Assembly (NCBI RefSeq): GCF_963675165.1
Contig: NC_087381.1
Span: 5,457,378 to 5,521,377 of the forward strand
Length of the DNA: 64,000 nt
Source of the DNA: Halichondria panicea
Lineage: Eukaryota; Porifera; Demospongiae; Suberitida; Halichondriidae
Reading direction: 5' to 3'
Part shown: positions 36,301 to 47,656 of the stretch, in pieces
How the letters are laid out: each line of letters starts with the position of its first letter
How positions within the stretch are numbered: position 1 is the first letter of the stretch
The notes under the pieces: model-generated
Databases searched by the model: none
What the model was told of the DNA's origin: nothing
Seen by the model: only the letters and a program-made list of their open reading frames with translations
Made by a program: the position numbers and the translations under genes

Positions 36301-37301
36301 ATTATAGGCATGCATGCATAGCTATAGTACTATAGACTGTCAGTCTGTGTATTCTGAGTCTATTCACTTAGATGCGATAGCATTTTGGTGTTAAAGCTTA
36401 ATTCGTCGTGTTAAATAAAAGCGAGCAAAAGCGCTATAAGAAGCTTGACTTATATGTTGGCCTAGATGTGCACGCAGCTGTGACTCGAGGCTGATAGGCT
36501 ACACTAAACCCCAAATTAAATATACGTCGAGTTAGTACATGTATATACATCACAGAATGTTCAAAATCAAATTTTGCCCACAAGGCCTATCTATATATAC
36601 AGTGTCTGATATAATTTATATCTCTAGATCTTCAAGTGCTATAATCGAACAGACGAAATATCGATAATTTGTTTAGGCATTATTGACTAAGGGTAACTTA
36701 AGGCCGTACATATACGTACGTATAATCTGTCACCATCTATATCCTTGGCGATGACTTGTGTCTGTTACCACGAGAGCGTAGTCAGAGTTGAGCACCTCAG
36801 AGCCTCCTTGAAAGGGAATTCCCTCTATGCCATGGTGAAAGAGATAATTATTATCGGAGCATTTGGTCTCTAATGTGAATGTCAATGAATATAATTACCA
36901 GTATCATGATAACAACAGAGGCCATACAAAAAGAGCCACTTAGGTTACAGTGCTTTTATGGTAAGGTATAATTATTATCTTAGCCTATAGCTAATGTGCT
37001 ATGTATACTGTGGCTCACGTACTGCATGTATATCCGGCCATCCATCCTCATAAAATTATTTGTTTTTTTCAATCGAGTTTGTGCAGACCATGCACTGCTT
37101 GCTCTCTCTTCGATATCGAGTTAATTTCCTGGGTATAGAGATTGGCCTTACCATGCATAGTGTACGTGGTATTATACTATACGACTGATTGTTGTCAGAT
37201 CCGTTTACACTGTTATATAACGTAAAAAATGAAGTGCGGTGAGCACACTAAAACAGTTGCATAATTATAGCCGACCGTTTTAGTGTGCCCACTGCACTTT
37301 T

Positions 37302-37355
37302 GATGTGACACACACTGGGATACAAGTGTGCGTCCGAGACAAGCAGTCTGAGGGC
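37302..37355 (+). pseudogene. Fragment of a second HSPA12 3' end
   Basis: GATGTGACACACACTGGGAT and ACAAGTGTGCGTCCGAGACA match 35094-35137 of the HSPA12 last exon with few changes, then diverge. It marks the edge of duplicated unit B. Confidence 0.8.
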
Positions 37356-37365
37356 AAAATCGATT

Positions 37366-37417
37366 AAATACCTGTTACCTACCTACATCAAGGTATGTAG
37401 GTAGGTAACAGGTATTT
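37366..37417. repeat. Perfect 23-bp hairpin
   Basis: AAATACCTGTTACCTACCTA plus CAT (37366-37388) is exactly inverted at 37395-37417 with a 6-base loop. It lies just after the HSPA12 fragment. Confidence 0.9.
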
Positions 37418-38086
37418 GACATACTTGTTAAAAACTTGAATACTCATATAGAACCACCAACAAAAGAACTACTCGAAAGGACCTTTCTGGAACCTTCATT
37501 ATACCAACCACCTCTGAAGAGCAACCACACGCTATAAAACGGCTAAGAGCTCAGGTCCCGGATTTACAATGACTTCAATGTAGAGCAACCTCTCAGGAAC
37601 GGCCATGCACCTTTCTACTGCGTATAACGAGCAGTTTTCTACTCCTAATCGGCTTTAGCAATTGAATAACCTCCCGGAACGGACAGCCACAACCAGAATT
37701 AGCAGCTATTTTGCACAACTGTGAAACCTATAGCTGTAGCTCACCCCTATACAGCCTTTTCAAAGCTTGTATGAGCTATAGAGAAGCGGTTAGCAAAGAT
37801 CCAAGATTGATTTGCAGCAGGAATGTATTCGGAGAATCCACTTTTACAGTATTCACATGCATCTGTGTATTACTATTACTATACTATAGAGGCATTGTCA
37901 CTTACACTGGTACTACATCAATTACCATATGGCAAATGGAGTGCGAGGACAATATAATTATGTTGTACATCTAAGTTTTAGAGTCTACATAAACTTTATA
38001 CTATAGTCTTAATTGACACAATAATTATTGATTAACAATAGAGGCATTGTCACCAGTATTTATACAAGGTCACATGTTTCACTCAC

Positions 38087-38228
38087 CCGTTGAGACAGCC
38101 ATAGATTCCAGCAGCATCAGAAGCCTTGCAAATGTCATTACTGTTCATTGTCAGAATGGCCACACACACGAAAACATCAAACGTGAACTCCAGGTTGACC
38201 TCTGATCTCTCAGAGCGGGTCTCACCAA
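38087..38228 (-). pseudogene. Intact-looking extra copy of TBC exon 8 (unit B)
   Basis: The 142 bases keep acceptor, donor and open frame (GETRSERSEVNLEFTFDV..., IYGCLNG) and are nearly identical to exon 8 at 43063-43204. It lies downstream of the true terminal exon with no terminal exon of its own nearby, so it is probably not used. Confidence 0.75.
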
Positions 38229-38502
38229 CTGAAGAAAGAAAATACAAGTGTATATAATACAGGGATAGAAGTTCTTTACTCGAATTCCTTTATCCGAATC
38301 AATACATAAATAATAGATCGTTAACCTAACAGAACTATATATCACTATGGGGTGCAGCATTATCTATAGCCAACAAATGTACCCATGCTGGCACAGGACT
38401 ACATGCAAGCATATAGAGGACTGCATAGGTTTGGGTATTTGTATGTATAGTACTCTTTTAACTTAATAGACTACCTGCACCTAATTGTACATGCATAGAT
38501 AT

Positions 38503-40780
38503 AAAATGAAGTATACTATAGCACATGAATCTCTTATTAGTTTGATAGCCTTTAATTATGTGGTAAGAGTGCAAAACACCACATGCATGCATGCAGGGTG
38601 TATTATAAAATTTATGTTATATATGCACATAATTATAGTTTTAATAAAAATGCCTAGGTATAGCTGTATAAACTGTCTTACCATTCAGGGCGTAAGCAGA
38701 CTATACATCCCTTAATATACTAGCCTCGAGATTCCGGCCTGGATTCGAGGCTACTAATATACATGCACATGCATGACTGCATGTAAGCTGTGAATTAAGG
38801 ATAAATTCTGGCCCCACACATTCTGGGAATTAAGTACACATTCTGGCCCCATGCACAGCAAGACTATAGTGAATACTGTACTGGGTATTTAAGTTTTACA
38901 CATCTGAGTCTCACATGTCTAAGCTGTGAATTAAGGAAACATTCTGGCCCCACAGCAAGACAGTGAATATTGTACTCACGTAAAGGCCTACACATGCATG
39001 ATTACAATTATAGCCTATTGTGCTGATATGGGTTACAGAGTGTAGAGGTATAAGCACATGAATAATAAATGATTCCTAAGTTTACAACGCCAATTTTACT
39101 GGAAAAACTCATATAATGGCCATCACTGTATGATCCTGGCCAATTAACTACGTTATGTCCCAATTCATACAAAACAACCTGCTACTCTCAATAAAGGCGC
39201 CACACATCTGAATTTCTTGACAGCCCATGCAGAGTCCACGTACAAGTATACTTGTACCATGCATGATGTGCTCTGACACTAAGGAATATCCATTGAAACT
39301 ATATATCAGGATACTCCATATACCCAGCTAGCCTAAGGGTGCATGTACATTCATATACCCTAGGGTATACATTGGCTGTGGTCAGCCTGGAGCCCTCCCT
39401 CCACCCTTTAAGGACCAACGGCCATCTAAGAAAGATATATAAAATGAAGTATACTATATGCATATGATGATATCCTTTATGTGGTAAGAGTGCAAAACAC
39501 CAGGGTGTATTGTAAATTTGTGTTATGCTAATAAAAATGCCTAGGTATATAGCTATAATTATATAAACTGTCTTACCATTCAGGGCATAAGCAGACTATA
39601 TACATCCCTTAATAATTATACACATGCATGACTGTAAGCTGTGAATTAAGGATAAATTCTGGCCCCACACATTCTGGGAATTAAGTACACCGGCATTCTG
39701 GCCCCACAGCAAGATTAGTGAATACTGTACTGGGTATAAGTTTTACACATCTGAGTCTCACATGTCTAAGCTGTGAATTAAAGAAACATTCTGGCCCCAC
39801 AGCAAGACCAGTGAATATTGTACTCACGTAAAGGCCTACACATGCATGATTACAATTATAGCCTATTGTGCTGATATGGGTTACAGAGTGTAGAGGTATA
39901 AGCACATGAATAATAAATGATTCCTAAGTTTACAACGCCAATTTTACTGGAAAAACTCATATAATGGCCATCACTGTATGATCCTGGCCAATTAACTACG
40001 TTATGTCCCAATTCATACAAAACAACCTGCTACTCTCAATAAAGGCGCCACACATCTGAATTTCTTGACAGCCCATGCAGAGTCTACGTACAAGTATACT
40101 TGTACCATGCATGATGTGCTCTGACACTAAGGAATATCCATTGAAACTATCAGGATACTCCATATACCCAGCTAGCCTAAGGGTGCATGTACATTCATAT
40201 ACCCTAGGGTATACATTGGCTGTGGTCAGCCTGGAGCCCTCCCTCCACCCTTTAAGGACCAACGGCCATCTAAGAAAGATATATAAAATGAAGTATACTA
40301 TATGCATATGATGATATCCTTTATGTGGTAAGAGTGCAAAACACCAGGGTGTATTGTAAATTTGTGTTATGCTAATAAAAATGCCTAGGTATAGCTATAA
40401 TTATATAAACTGTCTTACCATTCAGGGCGTAAGCAGACTATATACATCCCTTAATAATTATACACATGCATGACTGTAAGCTGTGAATTAAGGATAAATT
40501 CTGGCCCCACACATTCTGGGAATTAAGTACACCGGCATTCTGGCCCCACAGCAAGACTAGTGAATATGTACTGCATGGGTATAAGTTCTACACATCTGAG
40601 TCTCACATGTCTAAGCTGTGAATTAAAGAAACATTCTGGCCCCACAGCAAGACCAGTGAATATTGTACTCACGTAAAGGCCTACACATGCATGATTACAA
40701 TTATAGCCTATTGTGCTGATATGGGTTACAGAGTGTATAAAAGTATAAGCACATGAATAATAAATGAATCCACCCTAAAG
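38503..40780. repeat. Tandem repeat, about 844-bp unit, 2.5 copies
   Basis: AAAATGAAGTATACTATA starts units near 38503, 39441 and 40285. Copies 2 and 3 are 844 bases apart and nearly identical; copy 1 is more diverged. Inner words TTCTGGCCCCACA recur within each unit. No coding content. Confidence 0.88.
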
Positions 40781-40985
40781 ATGCACCAATCTGTCCTAAC
40801 CGAGAACTGTAAAGAATATAAACGTATATATGTATACACGTAACAGTATAATTATATAGAACCCCTATGGCGACCCCTGAAGAAAACCTCGATCGGCCAT
40901 ATGGCAGCGTTACAAAGGTCATGCAGACACCTATATATATAAGGTCCCAAAATAATAAGAAGTTTGTGTACACTGAAACAAACTC

Positions 40986-41230
40986 TCACCATATCCATTT
41001 CATCCTTAGCGATCAGATTGTCTGTTACCTCGAGAGCCCGGTCATATATTATATTCAATTGTCTTTTTGCAATTATTATACTATATAGGGCTACAACTAT
41101 CGTTACACTCTTTTACAGGGATTTGTGGTATGGTAACCACCTACGCATTCGGTCGGTTAAATTGCTGTAGTCTATATACTGTAGAGATCAGGGTAACAGT
41201 GTATTATATTTAAACGAGCAACCTTCAAAT
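40986..41230 (-). pseudogene. Decayed TBC exon 7 and adjoining intron (unit B edge)
   Basis: 40986-41042 copies part of exon 7 (CTCACCATATCCATTTCATC, then TCTGTTACCTCGAGAGCCCG). 41149-41230 copies the intron at 44575-44670. Between them there is only about one unit of the sequence that is a 51-bp array in the live gene. Confidence 0.75.
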
Positions 41231-41373
41231 ACATTCTCGATAACTCATTTTGCATAATTATTAATGTCTATACAATTATAGGCCTACATATACAACATAA
41301 TTTCTTAGATCATAATTAAAAAGACATGCACTGTAAGCAGATACAACACGGATTAGAGAAAAATACAAACAAA

Positions 41374-44300
41374 CTACAGGTCTATCTCAGCAAATCCCCT
41401 AGTGATGTTCTGTCTACAATACTTGTAAAACAGTTCCTCTGCTTGTGTCAGAACTTCCGTCAGATTCATCTTCATGGAGAGCCTGCATGTGCATGAGAAT
41501 TACATATTTAGATGGAATAATTAAAACTTGATTCATAGAACTATACCAACAAATTAAGAACTACCCGAAAGGACCTTTCTATTGCAGTGGAACCTCAATA
41601 ACAACCACTTCCGAAGAGCAACCACACGCTATAAAACGGTCAAGAGCTCATGCAGGTCCGGATTGAAACTATATACAATCACTGCAATGTGGGTCATTCT
41701 ATATCAATTCAACGAAATTTAAAACGTGACCTCTTCAGAATTGCATGAAACTTGGTATTTGTATGGGGAATGGTATGATAATATCTCAGAAAATATTTGG
41801 GTTTGTAAATAATAATTATGGCTTCTAAGCTCGAGTTAATTAAAAAATGCAGAAATTCCCTACTTTTAGCGGCTGTTAGTTAAACTGTAACTTTCTAACC
41901 ATTAACATTTAAGATAAGAATGTACATCATCTTGTTGCCCAAGAAATTCCGCATCATTTGGAATGTCGTACGGCTTCACTCGATAAATTTTAGATATTGC
42001 ATATTTAAGTAGTGTCCTTTGAACTATGCATGGCTACTCAAAAAGCGCTGTTTTATTCCTGTACCTTTTGGGTATCATGTTCCTCCTACAATTCTCTTGA
42101 AGTGTGGCAAGTTTGGTTCTGGGATTCCAATGGGATTATGAGATGTTGCAGGATGTACTATGATGTGGGCAATATTTGTGGCTTCAGAGAATAAACATTT
42201 GTTGTGTAATTACCTAAAACTTTTTATTCTATGCTGCCACGCTTGCAACTGGTTCCACGTGCTATTTCAGCTCCACCCACAGTGCCATGCCCCATACATG
42301 GGCGATTATTCAAGATGGGCGTTTATTGACAAAGACAGAGCTTTTACCATGGGCATTTAAACGAGATGGGCATTTATTCAAGGAGGGCGTTTAATCAAGT
42401 AAATACGGTATATGTATCAGATTTTATTTGGAAAATCCACTAGCTTTTACAGTATTCAGTAAAGGTCATGCATATTGTGTTACAGAAGCAGTGTTATTCA
42501 TTACCCAAGATTGTGTAGATTATGGTAGTGTTAATATAATTTTTTGTAAATCATTATGGTAATGATCGCCAGGTTTAAAATTGTCACATAATGGCGCCTC
42601 GTGCCTTTCCGGACTTGTGCCTGACAGCTGAGTGTGTATTTTTCCTAAGATTGTATTTTGTATGTACTTTTCCTGAAATGTAAGGAGGAGTGGCCAAGAT
42701 GTGGCAATAAACTGCCTGTGGCACGAATTGCCATGCATATAATAACACATTTTTTGCCTTAAAAACCAAATTCTGCATATAGAAACCAGCATAGAAACCA
42801 CTTGCGGCATAGATACGAGGTAGTTTTGTTCAGTTTTTGGTACATTATTGTATAGTAAGTGCATCGAAACCATGGATATAATTATGCTGCTATCTAGTAA
42901 ATTTACCATGCCATAATGTCTCTCACTATAAAAGCAATGATTTGAAGTATTGGGTGGAGGGTGGGCTCTATAGTATCAAAAAGGTCACTTTGCCCTAGTC
43001 AGTAATGCAACATCGAGGCATTGTCACCAGTATTGATACAAAGTGTCACATGTTTCACTCACCCGTTGAGACAGCCATAGATTCCAGCAGCATCAGAAGC
43101 CTTGCAAATGTCATTACTATTCATTGTCAGAATGGCCACACACACGAAAACATCAAACGTGAACTCAAGGTTGACCTCTGACCTCTCAGAGCGGGTCTCA
43201 CCAGCTGTAGAAAAAATGTTAAGTTAATAATAATAATCTTTAATCCAATTCCTTTATCCACAATCACTAGACAATGCAATAAACGACAGAACGGTAACCT
43301 AACAGAACTAACATCAGTCGAGTCATGTATATAACATTATCTAGCCAACAAATGTACCTATGCAGGCACAGGACTACATGCATATAGAGGGTTGCTTGCA
43401 TAGGATAGGGTGATATCGTACATGTACGTATAGTACAGTACTCTTCTAACTCCCCGAACGTAATTGTACATGTATGTACAGTATATAATAATTATCCTTA
43501 AATTAAACGAGCACTCACCATCCATTTCAAACTCCTTAGCGATGACCTTGTCTGTTACCACGAGAGCCCGGTCAGAGTTGAGCTCCAGGTACTGACTGTT
43601 GAGCACCTCAAATATCCTCAGGGCCTCCTCGAAGGGGAATTCCCTCTTGAAGTCCAATAACAGCCATCTATGGAGAAAAGAGATTATCAATAATTATTTC
43701 AACCATCGTTACAGTGCAAAACACTACAGGGATTTGTGTTAGGTAAAGATCAACCATCGTTACAGTGCAAAACACTACAGGGATTTGTGTTAGGTAAAGA
43801 TCAACCATCGTTACAGTGCAAAACACTACAGGGATTTGTGTTAGGTAAAGATCAACCATCGTTACAGTGCAAAACACTACAGGGATTTGTGTTAGGTAAA
43901 GATCAACCATCGTTACAGTGCAAAACACTACAGGGATTTGTGTTAGGTAAAGATCAACCATCGTTACAGTGCAAAACACTACAGGGATTTGTGTTAGGTA
44001 AAGATCAACCATCGTTACAGTGCAAAACACTACAGGGATTTGTGTTAGGTAAAGATCAACCATCGTTACAGTGCAAAACACTACAGGGATTTGTGTTAGG
44101 TAAAGATCAACCATCGTTACAGTGCAAAACACTACAGGGATTTGTGTTAGGTAAAGATCAACCATCGTTACAGTGCAAAACACTACAGGGATTTGTGTTA
44201 GGTAAAGATCAACCATCGTTACAGTGCAAAACACTACAGGGATTTGTGTTAGGTAAAGATCAACCATTGTTACAGTGCAAAACACTACAGGGATTTGTGT

Positions 44301-46651
44301 TAGGTAAAGATCAACCATCGTTACAGTGCAAAACACTACAGGGATTTGTGTTAGGTAAAGATCAACCATCGTTACAGTGCAAAACACTACAGGGATTTGT
44401 GTTAGGTAAAGATCAACCATCGTTACAGTGCAAAACACTACAGGGATTTGTGTTAGGTAAAGATCAACCATCGTTATAGTGCAAAACACTACAGGGATTT
44501 GTGTTAGGTAAAGATCAACCATTGTTATAGTGCAAAACACTACAGAGTGCGTTTGTAATGTGGATATCACACCACCACCTACGCATTCGGTTAAATTGAT
44601 GTAGTCTATATACATTGTACTATACACTGTAGAGAGGTAACAGTGTAGTATATTCAAACGAGCAACCTTCAACTATAGGAGCAAGCAACTAATTTCCCAT
44701 GCATGGACACACCCCACTCACCTGTGACAAAAGAGGTAGTCACGACAGTCAGACTTGTCAAAGAAGCCGTACAACTCTCTGTCCACCTCCCTCACCAGGT
44801 TCTTCACAAATGCTGCAGACCAAGGAAAACATTCATTCAGACGGTGCAACCTATTACAACTCACACACACCTAACTTGTACAGTGTACGGGCCACACTTA
44901 ATTGGTAATCGATGATGCGGAATTGTTAATGCAAATCACAACTCGCACACTACTACAGCACACTACATGCACTAGTGATACAAGAGCCATTGTGACTGCA
45001 CTCACCGACTTTCCTCATCATGGTGTGCTCGAGGAAGTCCTCTCTCTTCTTGGACATGTAGCTGGCAAACAGCCAGTACGAGTCAACCTCCGAGTCTGTC
45101 ACCACTAGGAATCGGGCCAGGATGTCATTCATGCCCTGGGCATAGCCAACCTCTGGAGGGGGGGGTGGCCAATCAAATCACTAAAAATTTGGCGAACTTC
45201 CATTTGGAGTGATAATGTAATGTATTACATGTATTAAGTGAATAATTGCAATTGCCATGGTCACTGAAAACTTACTACGTTACCAGGAAACAAAAACATG
45301 TACATGACTGTAATGTGTACTGAAGAACTATACATACACAATAAATAAAGTCAATTACAGCAATCAGGAGAACTCTTATACAGACCACTCCTTCTAAACT
45401 GCGTACAGTACTATAGCTCTAACTCACCCGGGTGAAACATGGCGTAGGTGAGGAGTATTCTGTGGACCTTCCTCAGGTTGCGCTTGTGAGTGAAGTAGTG
45501 ATAGTTCCTGTCAGTTCTGGCCACATCTCTGAGAACTATTCTCCTGGCCTTGGGATAGCTGGTCTCTAACTGGACAGGCCGGCGAGCTGCGTATACCTGT
45601 GTTGTGTGGTGTGTGTATGTGTGGTGAGTGTGTGGGGTGGTGGTAAGTGAGTGTGGTGAGTGTCAATGTTTGAATACGTTGCACATGTGTAACCGTGCAC
45701 AAGTATAAACTTAATGCTAAAAGGAGAAACTGTTAATGCTAATTAATATGAACTTATGCTCTATTAGTCTATATAGGATTCCATACGCCCTTATATATAT
45801 ATTGGGCAACATTCCTTACATTCTAGCCTAATTAATAGAGCAGCAAAACACATGCACTGTACTAGCTCACAGTACTCGGCACATTTACTAAAAACACTGA
45901 CTCACCCGAGAAGGGAAATCGAGGATCTCCAACAAAGCCTCATCGTCTTGACTCAAGTTCTCACAGCTGCTCTTGAACTCACACACGCACTTCTTCACAC
46001 CTTCCTCCCTCTCCTGACAGATGCCACACTCGTTGCTAGTCTCCCCAACTGACCGACTGCAACTGCACGAGCTCTGATCAACACTCTGACACCCGCTGCC
46101 ATCGCTCGGGGATAAAGTTGAACCATTAGTACTTGAGGTTGTAGGTTGAATATTAGTCTCGCACCCAGACTCATTTTCAGAGGATGCAGACAGATCAACA
46201 GTTGTGCGCCTACATGTAACTCCATCATTTTCAGAACTTTTTGATTGGTCACTTTTTGTACAAGTACATGAGGAGAATGTCGTGTTTGAAGCTTCTGAAA
46301 ATCCGCTTTCACTGTTTGTAGTTACAGAGTTACTTAAAGAGCCCGAGGCTATCATCTTGTGACATCGGCTACACATTTCTCCACTGCAGTCCAAACTGGC
46401 CTCTATCGAACCTGTATCATCATTGGTCGGAGATTCATCATTTGTGACAGGGGATTTTTCATTGGAGGAGGGGGAATTTGATCGGGATTGATTAACTATT
46501 TCATCGTCGCTCAGTTCTAGATACGAGGGTTGGTCATGGATGGTTGTTTCGGGGGATTGCATTGTATTATCGAGGATTTTCCAGCGTTGTCGAAGTGCCA
46601 GGTAGTTAGCTCTGTTCTCCAGGTCGATGGTTCTCTGGTCACTGTGTGTGT

Positions 46652-46682
<31 letters not shown>

Positions 46683-47656
46683 CGTGCGTGGTGTGTGTGT
46701 GTGTGTGTGTGTGTAGGTGTAGGTGTGTGCGTGTGTGTGTGTGTGCGCGTGTGTGTGTGTGTGTGCGTGGTGTGTGTGTGTGTGTGTGTAGGTGTGTGTG
46801 TGTGTGTGTGTGTGTGGGTGCGTGTGTGTGTGTGTGTGTGTGTGTGCACGTGCGTGGTGTGTGTGCGTGCGTGTGTATGTGTAGGTGTAGGTGTGTGGGT
46901 GTGTGGATTAAATAATATAACAGGCATTTTGAATAACTTCTGCAATACTGAAGTGGAATCTTCACAATGTATCCTATTACAGCATATCGACACTTCTGTC
47001 TGCCAAATTTTAGTACACGTACTTTCCCGCATTAACATAGAGAGTACAATAAAGAAGAGTAAAGGACACCTCTCAAATTACCCCAGTTTGGGGGTTTCAC
47101 TGTAGCCTTACTTCTGTTAGGTATAGTGATAATTGTGAGGCTATAGTGATGCCCTAAGGGTGTACTGTGTGTGCATGGTTACTCACCGTCTTGTTGAGTT
47201 GAGGGGGTATATTTCAAACAGGAACTTCCAGAGACAGGGACGACATGGAGAGGACACACCCACTAAAGGGAGGGGGTAATTGATTGCATGATTGCGGTAG
47301 TTATTATAATTATTAATGTATGTTCACTAAGAGCTAATGGCCACCCCTGAAGAAAGGTCCACTGCGATATAAAGGACAGGTCCCAAACACCTCAACAAGG
47401 CTACCATCGTACAACGAACAAAACTATACTCCCAAAATTAATGTGTCTGTTATGAAAGGTGCCACTACATGTACATGTACATAATCATAACCATAATGAT
47501 CCACTCACAGCGGAAGAGAGCCTCTCTCATGGCCGCCTCATTCACTAGTCTCCCGTCAGAATCGAACCAATCACTGAACTCCGAGTCACTCACAGGGTTA
47601 CCGTGGCGATGGTGAGTCTTAGCATTTGAGAGTGATGCTCCGTTAGAGTAAGACAT
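41374..47656 (-). CDS. TBC-domain Rab GTPase-activating protein (TBC1D25/TBC1D15-like)
   Basis: Nine coding exons close in phase: 47656-47509, 47262-47187, 46641-45906, 45596-45428, 45152-45006, 44812-44722, 43667-43519, 43204-43063 and 41482-41374 (stop TAG). The sum is 1767 nt, about 588 residues. TBC hallmarks are present: PCRPCLWKFLFEIYPLN, the arginine finger VLRDVARTDR (Arg about 347), the glutamine finger VGYAQGMNDI (Gln about 382), then DYLFCHRWLLLDFKREFPFE and a C-terminal YKYCRQNI helix. Both catalytic fingers are present, so Rab-GAP activity is expected. Exon 3 inserts about 220 Ser/Thr/Asn-rich acidic residues with CxxC pairs (CSRC, CGIC) into the domain, as loop insertions do in TBC1D25. 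A 5' UTR exon boundary (acceptor before GTATACAAAC) lies just upstream of the ATG. Exact orthology is uncertain. Confidence 0.88.
43701..44545. repeat. 51-bp minisatellite, about 16 copies, in TBC intron 6
   Basis: The unit GGTAAAGATCAACCATCGTT+ACAGTGCAAAACACTACAGG+GATTTGTGTTA is repeated with almost no differences; only a C-to-T in some outer units is seen. The unit is 17 codons long, so it makes long false open frames on both strands. It lies between exons 44722 and 43667. Confidence 0.97.
46645..46905. repeat. Long (TG)n-rich microsatellite at a 3' splice site
   Basis: About 260 bases of TG with TGCG, TAGG and TGGTG interruptions. On the gene strand it reads (CA)n and ends directly at the acceptor of TBC exon 3 (46641). 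It makes spurious Cys/Val and His/Thr frames. Confidence 0.95.

Larger units (their letters stand above)
35507..36830 (-). pseudogene. Decayed copy of TBC exons 7 and 8 (unit A)
   Basis: 35507-35556 (AACTCAGATTGACTTCTGAC..GCCTCACCAGCTG) matches the start of TBC exon 8. 36729-36830 (TATCCTTGGCGATGAC..GGGAATTCCCTCT) matches exon 7. Both have deletions and frame breaks. Their order on the minus strand matches the live gene. Confidence 0.75.

Noticed and set aside
43736-44479. 247-codon plus-strand frame and 334-codon minus-strand frame of 17-residue repeats
   Set aside because: They are translations of the 51-bp minisatellite, open on both strands because the unit is a multiple of three. The region is an intron of the TBC gene by splice-site phase.
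43701-44545. Regular array that could be taken for CRISPR
   Set aside because: There are no unique spacers; the whole 51-bp unit repeats, and the setting is a eukaryotic intron.
46530-47105. Frames rich in Cys/Val or His/Thr
   Set aside because: These are translations of a TG/CA microsatellite.
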